Origin: Thalassococcus sp. S3
GTDB lineage: Bacteria > Pseudomonadota > Alphaproteobacteria > Rhodobacterales > Rhodobacteraceae
Direction: 5' to 3'
DNA: 64,000 bases
Assembly (NCBI RefSeq): GCF_004216475.1
Contig: NZ_CP022303.1
Coordinates: 4,399,001 to 4,463,000 of the forward strand
Shown one piece after another: positions 19,879 through 29,193 of this stretch (the first letter of the stretch is position 1; every line of letters begins with the position of its first letter). The position numbers and the translations under genes are program-made. Under the pieces are notes generated by a model. That model was not told the origin of the DNA and did not search any database. It saw only the letters and a list, made by a program, of their open reading frames with translations.

Positions 19879-20409
19879 GAGATCGAGTTCACTCATTCTA
19901 AGTTTGGAAAATGCAAAGGAACACGGAAATTCGTCTCCCGCAACAATTTAAAGTTGTTGCCGCAATAACAATTCATTAAACTCCCTACCAAAGGGCACAA
20001 TTAAACCCATCTTTCGGGGATTGGCGATAAAGGCACAGCGCTTACTTTTGGGCGGTCATCAGGCTTATGGTAGCCGCGATGGCTAAGAGTTCGGAGAAAT
20101 TCACCAATGTCACCCAGAATCATAACTTCGTGAGCGATTGTTTGATGGAAGAAAGGTAGATGTGATCGCAACAGCAGACATCCCGCCAATGGCGGTTTTG
20201 TCCGCACAGCCGCCCTCCCCGCAGGTATGGCTTAGATGAGAAAAAAAATATCTGCAAAATTGGGCGCGCTGCCCCCTTATACTCAGTCTTCTTGGATCCC
20301 CAACCGGCTTAGGACTTGTCCAATTCGGAGGCACAACCTTCAAAAAAACACAAGGAGGCGAAAGGCGCCGCCGTTCAAAGCTACTGCCTGATACTACGCT
20401 GCGTCGCCG
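19879..20409. other. Intergenic stretch with no supported gene
   Basis: About 530 bases between two minus-strand genes, visibly more AT-rich than its neighbours. Short frames on the minus strand (68-83 codons) have no motif or ribosome binding site and were not accepted. The part near 19880-19980 should hold the promoter of the peptidoglycan-binding protein gene. Confidence 0.4.
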
Positions 20410-21282
20410 TCATACCGCCCGCATCCGCACCAGCATGATCCCCGCCACCGCGATCAGCGCGGAGCCCGCAAGAACCCCGGCGGACGGCACCTCTCCGAAG
20501 GCCATGAACCCGATCAGCGCGGCGAAGATGAGCCATGTGTAATCGACCGGCCCCAGCACGCTGACCTCGGCGCTCCGATAGCCCCGGATGATGCAATATT
20601 GCGCGCTCAGCGCCAGCGGACCCAGCCCGCATATCGCAAGCGCTGGGCCAAGATCCATCGGCTGCCAGACCAGCAAAGCGGGCCCCGTCATCAGCAGCAG
20701 CCCGAACACGTTGACATGCAACAGCACCGTCAGCGCGGTGTCCGCAAGGCTCAGCGTGCGGATCAAAAGCGCCTCGATGGCCAGCAGTACCGCTCCCGCA
20801 AAGGCAATCGCCGCAGGCATCAGATAAGCCACATCAAGGCTCTGAAACGCCCCGCGTGACAGAAGCACCACAGCCGCGCCTGCCGATGACACCGCCACCG
20901 CGCCCCAATGGGCCGGGCTCACCCGTTCTTTCAGCACCAGTGCGCCCAAGGCCACGATCAGCACAACGTAAAGAAGGCTGATCGCCGTAGCATCCATCAG
21001 CGGCATATGCGCGGACGCATAGATAATGGCGAGGCCGCCGAAACACCCTGTCAACGCACGCGCCAAATGGGCAGGTACGAAGCGGCTGCGATACTGTGCC
21101 AGCGGCGCGCGGCGCAGTGACATGACGAGCGCAAGCGTCACCACGCCACCCACATAGCGCAGAAACACCACTTGCGCGGGCGCTGCGATCCCGTCTGCAA
21201 AGCGGCCAGAGGCAAAGATGCCCGAGAAGATACCGGTGCCCAGAAAAACCCAAAGAATTGCGATGCTACGTGTGACGTCCAT
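20410..21282 (-). CDS. EamA/DMT-family permease
   Basis: 290 residues from the ATG at 21282 (upstream in-frame codons lack the pattern of the family). Ten hydrophobic segments in two EamA halves are visible; 'YASAHMPLMDATAISLLYVVLIVALGALVLKERV' marks the end of the first EamA repeat and 'DYTWLIFAALIGFMAFGEVPSAGVLAGSALI' the second. These are inner-membrane drug/metabolite exporters. It is divergent from a LysR regulator, which is the likely controller. Confidence 0.88.
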   Translation of the reverse strand: MDVTRSIAILWVFLGTGIFSGIFASGRFADGIAAPAQVVFLRYVGGVVTLALVMSLRRAPLAQYRSRFVPAHLARALTGCFGGLAIIYASAHMPLMDATAISLLYVVLIVALGALVLKERVSPAHWGAVAVSSAGAAVVLLSRGAFQSLDVAYLMPAAIAFAGAVLLAIEALLIRTLSLADTALTVLLHVNVFGLLLMTGPALLVWQPMDLGPALAICGLGPLALSAQYCIIRGYRSAEVSVLGPVDYTWLIFAALIGFMAFGEVPSAGVLAGSALIAVAGIMLVRMRAV

Positions 21283-21371
21283 TTCTCGCCGCTTTCTGTT
21301 TTTACTGGAAAATCTGTGAAAATGGCTGAAGTTATCAAACGCGAATACTTCAGGTAGCATCGGATTTTCTC

Positions 21372-22259
21372 ATGGGCTTTGCCATTTCGCTCAACGCGAT
21401 CCGCGTCTTCGCGACGGTGGCGCGCCACGGCAGCATTGCCGCCGCCGCGCTGGAGCTAAGCGTGACCCCCAGCGCCGTTAGTCATCAGGTCAAGACATTG
21501 GAGACCGCTTTGGGCAGCGCGCTCTTTCATCGGGACGCCAACCGCCTCCGCCTCACTGCGACCGGCGCGCGCCTTTTTGACGACAGCACGCCCGCTCTGA
21601 CCCTCCTCGACAAGGCCATCGCCCGGGCCCGGCACGAAGAAGAGACGCTGACCCTCCAGGTCCCCGTCACCTTCGCCGTGCGCTGGCTGATTCCCGCGCT
21701 CGACCGGTTCAAACGCACCCATCCGCGCGCCCGGATCCGATTAGAGACGACACAACAGAGCGATCTGCCGCTGGGCACTGCCGATATCTCCATCCGCTAC
21801 CAGCGGGGCAGCGCGGAGCCGGAGGAGAGCACCCTGCTCTACCCGGATGTCTGCATCCCGGCCCTCGCGCCGCGCCTTCTGGCCGGTTCCGGCTACCGCG
21901 ATCTCTCTGACCTTCCGCGTCTGCCGGCGCTTCAAGCGACCTCTGGCAATTGGGACTGGCTGTTCTGGCTCGAGGCGCTGAAGCTTCCCTCGGATATCCT
22001 GCGCATGGCGGAGGTTTTCGATATCGACGATGCAGCGATCCATGCCGCCGTCGCCGGTCTTGGGATGGTTCTGGCCACCCCGTTGATGATCCGGGCCGAG
22101 CAGCGGATCGGAACGCTGGTTCCCCTGCCGCATATCAAGCCCGTGCGACTGGGCAGCTACACCGTGCATCTGGGGCCCGCTGCTGGCCCGCTTGCGCGCA
22201 AGTTCAGGCGGTGGCTTCGGACTGCTTTGAAGGAAGAGCGGGGCATGGAAAGCGGATGA
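21372..22259 (+). CDS. LysR family regulator, GcvA-like
   Basis: 295 residues. N-terminal winged helix 'AISLNAIRVFATVARHGSIAAAALELSVTPSAVSHQVKTLETALG' is the LysR HTH, followed by a substrate-binding domain (about 90-290). Similarity in this DNA-binding part points to the GcvA/AmpR subgroup. It shares an ~90-bp divergent promoter region with the EamA permease gene. Effector unknown. Confidence 0.9.
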   Translation: MGFAISLNAIRVFATVARHGSIAAAALELSVTPSAVSHQVKTLETALGSALFHRDANRLRLTATGARLFDDSTPALTLLDKAIARARHEEETLTLQVPVTFAVRWLIPALDRFKRTHPRARIRLETTQQSDLPLGTADISIRYQRGSAEPEESTLLYPDVCIPALAPRLLAGSGYRDLSDLPRLPALQATSGNWDWLFWLEALKLPSDILRMAEVFDIDDAAIHAAVAGLGMVLATPLMIRAEQRIGTLVPLPHIKPVRLGSYTVHLGPAAGPLARKFRRWLRTALKEERGMESG

Positions 22260-22437
22260 GTTGTGTCCGGCCTTTGGTGCAAGCCGCGATGCGTATGCGC
22301 GGATGACAGCCTTGTGTCACCCGCGCATCCCATACCGTTTAACCAGAAAACGCTTTACAGCTTAGGCGAAGAGGGCGGGCGACGGACTTCCCGCCCCCTC
22401 CGCTTCGGCGCCCGGGGGAGGACGCCGATCCCCCGCG

Positions 22438-22872
22438 TTAATTGCGGGCGATACGAAAGCCAGCCTGATGCAGGCACCGCGGGTTATAGCCACGACGCAC
22501 GCCATTCGCGGTCCAGACCCGCTGCGCGCAGGCTCGCGGCAAATGCTGCACGTGACGATAGCTGCGTTCGAGGCAGCGGCGCCCGAACATGCGGGTCGTG
22601 CCGTAATCCGTTCTCACATTCCGCAGACACTGCCCGGGCAAATAGTGACGGGAAACCTTTGGTGGCAAAGGACGCGGTTTGGGCTGATGCGTATGACGCG
22701 TGACATGGCGGTCATCGCGGTTGTCCTTGATGGCCTTGCCGATGATCGCCAGAACCGCGATCCCGGCGAGCGCTTTGGCGATGTCCTCTCCATCCGCGCG
22801 CGCTGGGGACGCCGACAGGGAGGTCACGGCTAGGGTGGCGGTGACAATGGCAGCAATGAAATAGCGATGCAT
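22438..22872 (-). CDS. Small secreted basic protein
   Basis: 144 residues from the ATG at 22872. A signal peptide ('MHRYFIAAIVTATLAVTSLSASPARA') is followed by 'DGEDIAKALAGIAVLAIIGKAIKDN', then a His/Pro/Arg-rich linker and a C-terminal Cys/Arg-rich part with six Cys that could form disulfides. The N-terminal half is clearly similar to the product encoded at 24079-24396, so the two are paralogues of an uncharacterised Rhodobacteraceae family. Function unknown. Confidence 0.7.
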   Translation of the reverse strand: MHRYFIAAIVTATLAVTSLSASPARADGEDIAKALAGIAVLAIIGKAIKDNRDDRHVTRHTHQPKPRPLPPKVSRHYLPGQCLRNVRTDYGTTRMFGRRCLERSYRHVQHLPRACAQRVWTANGVRRGYNPRCLHQAGFRIARN

Positions 22873-23048
22873 GATCCTGATCCTTTGAACCTGTTTTTGA
22901 CAAGTCCCGAACACCTTGCGTCGGGCGATGAGGACAGACTGGGTGCGCAAGGCAAAGACAGGCAATATCGCCGCCCTGATATCGGATAACGTGCGCACAA
23001 ATGCCGGAAGTTATTGAATATCTCGGTGAGGATGCGCAGTGTTCGGGT

Positions 23049-23336
23049 ATGAGAACTTTTCTGCCGACATTCTGCACTTTGGTGCTGCTGGCGCTGGCCG
23101 CGCCAGCCCAGGCGCAATGCTATGCCGATTACAAGGCCAAGCAGGACAATCCCCTGCGACTGCATTATGGCGTGATGCAGTTGAACGGCGGATGCTCGGC
23201 CGGTGCCGCCCGCGGCGAGGTTGCGCAACGGCTTGCCCGCAGCGGTTGGACTTTGCTGAACGTGGTGTCAGTATTCGGGCCCGAAGGATTGGCCCAAAGG
23301 AAAGACAGTGCAGGACCCTATTTCCTCCGTTTCTGA
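23049..23336 (+). CDS. Small secreted protein
   Basis: 95 residues from the ATG at 23049, which begins a clean signal peptide ('MRTFLPTFCTLVLLALAAPAQA'). The mature part ('QCYADYKAKQDNPLRLHYGV...') has no family I can name; it holds two Cys and a hydrophobic tail. It overlaps the next gene by about 29 bases, so both are probably expressed together. Confidence 0.65.
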   Translation: MRTFLPTFCTLVLLALAAPAQAQCYADYKAKQDNPLRLHYGVMQLNGGCSAGAARGEVAQRLARSGWTLLNVVSVFGPEGLAQRKDSAGPYFLRF

Positions 23337-24012
23337 CGCAAAGCTCAGCAACAGTCGCATCGTTCCTCTGGGCCTCGCCGCGATTGTCGCCATCCTGGGC
23401 GTGACCGCCACGCTGCTGTTCCTGACCCTGCCCGACGCCGACGCCTTCAACCAAAAGGTCGAACGGCTCTTTATCGAAAACGACAATCTGAATTCCCAGG
23501 CCGAGGTGAAGCTGCTGGAGATCCTGGCTCAATCTGGCACCGCGTTTTCAGACGTTCTGTCGAGCTACCGCGTCGTGATCTTTGTTCTGCTGCTCTTTGC
23601 CACGGCTCTTCTCGTGGCAGCGCTGGTCTTTTTGCTGATGCTTATCGCAATGAACCGGCGCATGGCTCAGGTCGACCGTGCAGGTATCCAGGTGAATTCG
23701 CTGCTGATCAGCCGCGAGGAGAACACGGTCTACCTCAACAATCTGGGCTTCAAACTCACGGGTGCGGCGATGGAGACGCTTTCGGTTCTCGCCGAAGCGC
23801 GGATGGACGATGATGTTCTGTCCGGCGCCGAAATCGAAGCAATGATTTCAGGCCGAAGTGCCGCCGATTGCGAAGAGGCGGCTGGGGCAACGCGGATCAA
23901 ACGGTTGCGAGATACGCTGGGCAACCAGATCGTCAGCGAACTGTTGGTAAAGAACATCGCCAGGCGCGGCTATATGCTGGCGATCGAAAAAGACGTCATC
24001 AAGATGATTTGA
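23308..24012 (+). CDS. Membrane protein with C-terminal winged-helix-like domain
   Basis: 234 residues, starting at GTG 23308 with AAAGGAAAG just upstream. Two transmembrane segments (about residues 20-42 and 88-115) flank a periplasmic stretch; the last ~90 residues ('TGAAMETLSVLAEARMDDDVLSGAEIEAMI...TRIKRLRDTLGNQIVSELLVKNIARRGYML') resemble a cytoplasmic winged helix of the OmpR-like type. It could be a membrane-anchored regulator, but this is inference. It overlaps the small secreted protein gene upstream. Confidence 0.65.
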   Translation: MQDPISSVSDAKLSNSRIVPLGLAAIVAILGVTATLLFLTLPDADAFNQKVERLFIENDNLNSQAEVKLLEILAQSGTAFSDVLSSYRVVIFVLLLFATALLVAALVFLLMLIAMNRRMAQVDRAGIQVNSLLISREENTVYLNNLGFKLTGAAMETLSVLAEARMDDDVLSGAEIEAMISGRSAADCEEAAGATRIKRLRDTLGNQIVSELLVKNIARRGYMLAIEKDVIKMI

Positions 24013-24024
24013 GGCATGGTTCAA

Positions 24025-24050
24025 GACGGGATGCGATGAAGCGTCCCGTC
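24025..24050. terminator. Hairpin between convergent genes
   Basis: A 10-bp stem (GACGGGATGC with GCGTCCCGTC, one G-T pair) and a 6-base loop lie between the convergent genes at 23308-24012 and 24079-24396. A T-rich stretch follows only after ~14 bases on the plus strand, so termination activity is uncertain. Confidence 0.4.
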
Positions 24051-24078
24051 CTGCGCTGCTCGATTTCTTTTTGTCAGA

Positions 24079-24396
24079 TCAGTGATGCCAAGACCTGCGG
24101 TGATGCCGGTGGAAATGACGCGCTCGTGGTTTGTACCGCTTTACATGTTTATGCGGACGATGACCGTATCCGCGATGTATGCGATGCCGGGGATAGCGGT
24201 GAACATAGTGATGGCGTGAAACACGCCTCTCATTGTCGTTCAGCGCATTCGCGATGAGACCCAAAGCGATGGCCCCGCCGAGCAGGCGCAAGGCATCATC
24301 GCCATCGGCCCGCGCAGGAGCCGCCGCCACAAGACCGAAGCTCAGAGCGACGGTCATTGCGAATGCACGGACGGGCAGTTTTGCAAAGGAAAACAT
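24079..24396 (-). CDS. Small secreted His/Arg-rich protein
   Basis: 105 residues with a signal peptide ending 'AAPARA'. The segment 'DGDDALRLLGGAIALGLIANALND' parallels the protein at 22438-22872, and the C-terminal half is an extreme His/Arg/Tyr-rich tail ending 'HRRSWHH'. The tail could bind metal or polyanions. It appears to be a truncated paralogue of the upstream gene. Confidence 0.7.
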   Translation of the reverse strand: MFSFAKLPVRAFAMTVALSFGLVAAAPARADGDDALRLLGGAIALGLIANALNDNERRVSRHHYVHRYPRHRIHRGYGHRPHKHVKRYKPRARHFHRHHRRSWHH

Positions 24397-24660
24397 GAAC
24401 TGGTCCTTTCAACTGTGGATGACAACCGAAACGTGACCCAAGGCTGAGCGACGCAGCCGCGCTACGCAATGACGTAGAGATGTTATCGGATAGCAAGGAC
24501 CGCGGTCAGAACCCAAAACGGGCGATCCATAGAGGAAACGTAATGAAAGGTGCCAGAGCAACCAATACCATGCACAAGCGTGAAGCCCGCCCCCTGCGAC
24601 ACCCGTACTCTACAAGCGATTTCAGTTAGTTACCGAGTTCTCGATTCGGTCCTGAAACCT

Positions 24661-24694
24661 ATAGCCTGCGCAGAACACCAATAGTTTGCGCAGA
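24661..24694. repeat. Two tandem 14-bp direct repeats, candidate transposase sites
   Basis: ATAGCCTGCGCAGA (24661-24674) and ATAGTTTGCGCAGA (24681-24694) match at 12 of 14 positions with 20-bp periodicity. Ends of Tn7-like elements carry tandem ~20-bp TnsB sites, and the repeats lie just outside tniB/tnsC. No equivalent inverted pair was found at the other side by eye. Confidence 0.5.
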
Positions 24695-24732
24695 CTTTTT
24701 CGAAGAAAATTTGCCTGATCTCACCCACCCAC

Positions 24733-24763
24733 GAAAAAGCCCGCGTCCAAGGACGCGGGCTTC
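24733..24763 (-). terminator. Rho-independent terminator of the tns operon
   Basis: A near-perfect 12-bp stem (AAGCCCGCGTCC / GGACGCGGGCTT) with a 2-base gap, followed on the minus strand by five T. It is ~30 bases after the TniB stop. Confidence 0.85.
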
Positions 24764-24789
24764 GGATCAGCCGATCTGAGAGGAGTTGG

Positions 24790-25782
24790 TCAGCCGGCGA
24801 TCTGCGGCAACAGGGGATGGTCTCGTCGATACATCGTCTGGAAATCGCTATGTAGGAATGGGCTCGCAGCAGGGGCGGACTTCGTCCTCGCGACCCACCA
24901 TTGGACAAAGTGCTCGTGGCGGAGCGTCGTGGATCCTGCTGTTTTGCAGATCGAGATCGCGCCCTGCACGATCTCGATCATCAGTCCCCAGCGGAAGGCG
25001 CTTGCAGCGATCAGGCGGTCCAGAAAGTCCAAGGTCGCGAGGCCTTCGTCCGGGGCCAGGTCGGCGCTCAGGGCGTAGCTTCCGATGATTTCATGGACCG
25101 TCCTTCGGTGATCGTGATCATCGGGATCTTCGGGGTCAACATGATCGATATCGGGGAATGGGACGGGATCGAGCTTGGTGTAGAGCTGCTCCTCCATGTG
25201 GATGTAGTCGTCAAGTTTCGGGATGCCCGAGAAAATCAGGATCAGCAGCCACTCACTTCCAAACTTCATCAGGGTCTTGAAGTCATCGAGGATCTGTCTG
25301 ACGGCGAGTTCGGACTCGCCCGCGAAGGTAGGCTGCACCTCATCGAAATGAATGCCAACGACACCATTCAACTTGGCTTCCCGTACGACGATCTCCCAGA
25401 TTTCCGTTCGGTTGAGGCGCGTGTTGGGCCCGATGGGAAAGCTCGGTGCGGCGGCGGTCTTGCTGCCAATATCCTTCCAGGTTTCCGTGCTGCGCAGAGT
25501 CGAATGGACGAACTTCGCCGGACGCCCGTCGGGCATGATGGCGGGGTCGTCGGCGTAGCTGTTCAATAGGGACCGGATCTCCCTGGTCTTGCCACACCTG
25601 AAACGCCCGGTGACAAGAATGCCACGGGCTTCGAAGTACCCTCCGTGCTCTAGGTTGCCGAGATAGTCGCTCAGGACAGCCTTAAAGCGGTCGCACAGCT
25701 TCTTCGCCCGCTCGAAGGGGAATATCTGGCCACCCTGCTGCTCTGCTGCCTTTTTGATGGTCTGGTTGATAAACTGGCTCAT
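24790..25782 (-). CDS. TniB/TnsC-like AAA+ ATPase
   Basis: 330 residues, apparently intact. Walker A 'GRFRCGKT' lies at about residues 59-66 and Walker B 'GIHFDE' at about 143-148, then sensor regions ('LLILIFSGIPKLDDY'). TniB/TnsC proteins bind target DNA and ATP and recruit the transposase. The ATG overlaps the transposase stop by four bases, so it is the third gene of the minus-strand tnsA-tnsB-tniB operon. With a broken transposase the ATPase has no obvious partner of its own. Confidence 0.82.
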   Translation of the reverse strand: MSQFINQTIKKAAEQQGGQIFPFERAKKLCDRFKAVLSDYLGNLEHGGYFEARGILVTGRFRCGKTREIRSLLNSYADDPAIMPDGRPAKFVHSTLRSTETWKDIGSKTAAAPSFPIGPNTRLNRTEIWEIVVREAKLNGVVGIHFDEVQPTFAGESELAVRQILDDFKTLMKFGSEWLLILIFSGIPKLDDYIHMEEQLYTKLDPVPFPDIDHVDPEDPDDHDHRRTVHEIIGSYALSADLAPDEGLATLDFLDRLIAASAFRWGLMIEIVQGAISICKTAGSTTLRHEHFVQWWVARTKSAPAASPFLHSDFQTMYRRDHPLLPQIAG

Positions 25783-28016
25783 AGCTTGCTCTTTGTGATA
25801 GGGGCGAACAGTGGTTTCGAAGTCTGGGTCTGGGTCGGCTCTTCTGGGGACTGGGCCTCGGGCGATCCGGCCTCGACTTCAGGATTTTCCGGGACCGGTG
25901 GAGCCTCATGAACGACGGGTGCTTTGATCGCTTTAGGACACTCGGAGTGTGTTGCCGATAAAGTGGGGACCGGTGGGTCCATGATGCTGCCGGGCTCGAC
26001 CGTTGGGCCCGACCTCGCCATCGGGATGAACTCAACGTTCGCGATGCTCTCTACCACCTTTCGTCGCTCCTCGGCCGTGTGATAGTTTGCCGGCAACCGT
26101 GGATCCGGAGCGAAACCGGCCTCTCGCACTCGGCGTGCCCGCGCCTCGCGGTAGCGTTTTTGGTCGATGAGCTTCTCCTCGGGGAAAGCCTCGACCGTCT
26201 CGACCATCGAGTCGATTGCCTCGTCGAGCGTCATGTCGGCGAACTCGACCATCCTCAGCTGAGCGGTCATCACATCCTTAGTGTCCTGGCTGAATATCGT
26301 CACGAGGCGCAAGTCATCAGGATCGAGGTAGGTCATTACCTCCTTCGACTTGCCCCCGGTGAACTCCTGCAGCTTGGGGGAGTTGTACCAAATGCCGGAG
26401 ACACACACGCCTTCCGATGTGGTGGTGACGACTTGGCGCTCACCAAGATGAATACGGCGCTCTTCGGGACTTGGCGGCTTGATCTCGCCGTATTGCGCTC
26501 GGCAAGCCATCCGCTTCATGCGCGGCGAGGCTTTGTTAATGCCCGTGCCCCTGTGGGGACGATGGGGATACTCATCGACGAAGTATCTCGTTAGGACACC
26601 CATCAGATTGTCGATGGACAGGCGCGCTTCCCTCTCGGCGTCGTATCCTTTCAACTCGCCGGGATAGCTGCCTGCGTAGCCAGGAAGGGTGTTCAGAACA
26701 GCAAACTGCAAGGTTCCGACTAAGCGCTCGGCGAAGGTGTTGTCGACTGACTCGTAGGCCCTGTTCATCTGCACCGTCGTGCCTGCACCGAGAAGACGCT
26801 CATACACATCAGCGTTGCGCGTGGCGGCTCCGTTGTCGGACTTCACGAGGGAAAGACCGACCGGGGGAGCAGGATCGTGCTTACAGCCTTAGCGCAGCTT
26901 TTCCCGGGTCTTATCCCGCATCGCCATGCGCGTGAGGCTGCGCTGGTGATCGGCATCAGGGGTCTCGGCCAGGACCCATGCCAGCACTTCGCGGGTCGCG
27001 ACATCGATCATCACGTGCAGCCAGATCCGACGGATCTCGTTCTTCGCCGGTTTCTCGTCGTGCTCTTCCTTTGAAAGCTCCCTGACGCGAACCTCACCCC
27101 TGTCGTTTGCGAAGATCGATAGGTAAACCTGATCTGTCGCGATCATCTCTCCGTACATCAGCGCGCGAACACTAGTGGACCCGGCACCGTACTTATTCTT
27201 CGCGTATCTCAGTCCGTTGCGTGCGACTTGCTCCGCGGTCTCGTTGATTTGCTTGATCCGGTTTCTGACGGTGGTGAGCGAAGGGACTTTGAAATCGGAC
27301 GAAAAGACGTCCGGGAAGTTCACCAGATAATGCGCTTCCAGGTCTCCGAAGATCGTTGCGAGCTGCGGTTGAGTAGTTTTCTGGTAGGCGTCGATGACCA
27401 ACTCGATGAAGTGTTCCTGCAAAGCGGTCAGCCTGAAGCGATCCTCTCCTTGCGGTCCCTTTCTGTGGTGCTTGCGCAGCAGGACCACCGCCTCCTGATC
27501 GAACTCATGATAGAGGCGTTACGTCTGTTGCAACGTCCGCCCCTTCGGGATCGCATGGGGGTTACTTGCGCTGCCCACGTAGACCCCATGGAAGAGGTGG
27601 GGGACACCCATGAGGTTGCGAGCGCGTTGATTCAGCTTCCTGCGGACGTCCACCCGGTCGAGGTAACGCTGGGTGAGCTTGACCCCCTGGTCCTCGAGTT
27701 CGCGGATGGCTTTCACAAGGCCCAGACGTGCCCTGATGTCTCGCTGCTCGTCGTCGGGGAGCTGCGAGATATGTGCAATACCACCGGTATGAGCGAGCAG
27801 CCTTTTCTTCTTCTCCGACTGCTTCGGCGTGACGACCTCGCAGTCGTTCAGACGGATCGCCTCGCTTACCCGCTCTTACGAGAGCTTGGTAAACTCGCCA
27901 TCGTCGAGCCACTCCACTGCAAAGCCGTCCGAGTCCTTCCCGACCACGCGCCAACGCACGCAGTCGAGGACTAGCTCGGAGCCGGTCGGAACCTGATAGA
28001 AGGGCGCGTAGTCCAT
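25779..28016 (-). pseudogene. TnsB/TniA-type DDE transposase, interrupted by three in-frame stops
   Basis: A single reading frame of about 745 codons runs from the ATG at 28016 (which overlaps the TnsA stop as TGATG) to 25779. Three in-frame TAA codons interrupt it, at 27876-27878, 27519-27521 and 26889-26891; no frameshift was seen. The rve-type catalytic domain has its first Asp in 'MIATDQVYLSIFA', the second in 'VKSDNGAATRN' and the Glu in 'VDNTFAERLVGTL'. The C-terminal 'Mu transposase' beta-barrel domain follows. Because the frame is otherwise preserved, decay by point mutation is recent. The enzyme should have pasted the element with TnsA and TnsC. Confidence 0.82.
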
Positions 28017-28747
28017 CAGCCAACCCACACTCTTGAGCGCATCCAGATGAGTGTGTGCCAGTTCGTTCCCAAAGCCTTGCATCCAATCAGACGCAATGCG
28101 GCGTCAAAGGCCCTTGGGCCCTCAAGCTCACAGGAGCGGATCAACTGACCCAGGTCCCAGAAGGTTGTCCGACGGGCCACATCCAGCAGGTGAACGTCGG
28201 CCTCCTGATCAGGGCGCTTCGTCGCTTCCCAGACTCGAAACAGGTTGTCCCGATATCCTCGAGTGTAGAGGTCCCCATTCACCACGACCTTGTCATCAGC
28301 GAAGCTTGCCGGCGTGGCTGCGAAGATCGCAGTGATATCCGCCTGAACCTTAGGCTTACGCAGGCTGGTGCCATTGCGCACGAAGACCGCGCGACGAAAG
28401 CCGCTCCGGAACGTTATCCGTGCATCGAAGCTGTGCTTGCGCCAGGTGCCCTGCCAGTCCTGGTACGGGATCGGAGGCAGCTGTACCTCGAGTTCGTAGA
28501 GCTCTGGAGAGATGACGGCTTCCAGCCCGACGGCCGCCTCGCGGGCGCTCTCGAAGTGGTAGACGCGCGGCACGCCTTTCGTGGCGGGCGTGGGTAGGAC
28601 CATGGAGATTTTATGCGCGATGCTGCTCCGGCTCAGCGGGCTGCGATGACCGGCATATGGCAACACGCCCGGGATCGGACCCAGCTCCAAGGGAGGCTGC
28701 TTCTCCCTTTCCTTGAGAAGCGGGTCGTAAATCATCTCGTTAGACAT
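28016..28747 (-). CDS. TnsA-like endonuclease subunit
   Basis: 243 residues and intact. The central part (about 75-180) resembles the TnsA restriction-endonuclease fold: an acidic helix '[26 protein letters not shown]', then '[21 protein letters not shown]' where the Asp should be the second metal ligand. The usual Gln/Glu-x-Lys of TnsA is replaced by 'VRN', so catalysis may be weakened. The C-terminal half ('[16 protein letters not shown]...DLGQLIRSC') fits the TnsA helical domain. The stop overlaps the transposase start. The assignment relies on operon position and partial similarity. Confidence 0.6.
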   Translation of the reverse strand: MSNEMIYDPLLKEREKQPPLELGPIPGVLPYAGHRSPLSRSSIAHKISMVLPTPATKGVPRVYHFESAREAAVGLEAVISPELYELEVQLPPIPYQDWQGTWRKHSFDARITFRSGFRRAVFVRNGTSLRKPKVQADITAIFAATPASFADDKVVVNGDLYTRGYRDNLFRVWEATKRPDQEADVHLLDVARRTTFWDLGQLIRSCELEGPRAFDAALRLIGCKALGTNWHTLIWMRSRVWVG

Positions 28748-29193
28748 GGCTTCTCCGTTCTCGAAAGCGGCTGCAATCGAGGTCTTCAGTTCCGTTTCGC
28801 AGGGGTCCAGATCGCGCTGGCCCGGGCCCTTCGGGGCCTCTACACTTGCAAGTAGTAACGGGCGATCAGCCCTACCTTTATGGCACGCCTTCGGGCGTGC
28901 TTTTTTCTTTCATCCGGCGTGCGCCGTCGTGCTGATCCTCCTAGTGGATTTACGCATAGGGTTCAGCGCACTCTCGATTGAGTCAATTCCTATTTTATTT
29001 CATACGGTTAGCTTTCCTGCCCTTCCATAAATTCGCACATCGAACTGCGCCGGATGAACGAGATTTCCTACCCGAACTCTTGATCTAAGCGCTCCCTGCC
29101 GGTGTGCTTTGAAGGGGAACTAGGAGGCGGAATTGGTTCCTGGAAGCCTTGGCGGGCAAGATCGATTTCCAAACTGTGGACGCGCTGTCTACT
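28748..29193. other. Region upstream of the tns operon
   Basis: About 445 bases. On the plus strand it holds two TTCG-loop hairpins; the second (28883-28910) is a good intrinsic terminator although no gene precedes it on that strand. A minus-strand frame in phase with the TnsA start stays open for about 40 codons upstream of it, so a longer TnsA cannot be excluded. The tns operon promoter should lie here. Confidence 0.4.
28883..28910 (+). terminator. Intrinsic terminator, plus strand, without an obvious gene
   Basis: GCACGCC-TTCG-GGCGTGC stem-loop followed by six T. It lies about 135 bases upstream of and divergent from the TnsA start. Either it stops transcription entering the element or it ends a short RNA starting near 28750. 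Confidence 0.75.

Larger units (their letters stand above)
24397..24789. other. Boundary region between core and transposon module
   Basis: About 390 bases hold the promoter region of the His-rich protein gene, two tandem repeats (24661-24694) and the terminator of the transposition operon. No gene is supported. Composition shifts toward AT from about 24600 onward. Confidence 0.5.

Noticed and set aside
22373..22395. GGGCGGG/CCCGCCC hairpin as terminator after the LysR gene
   Set aside because: No T-run on either side; could be chance in GC-rich DNA.
28746..29030. 94-codon plus-strand frame across the divergent tns promoter
   Set aside because: It reads through the terminator hairpin and has no ribosome binding site.
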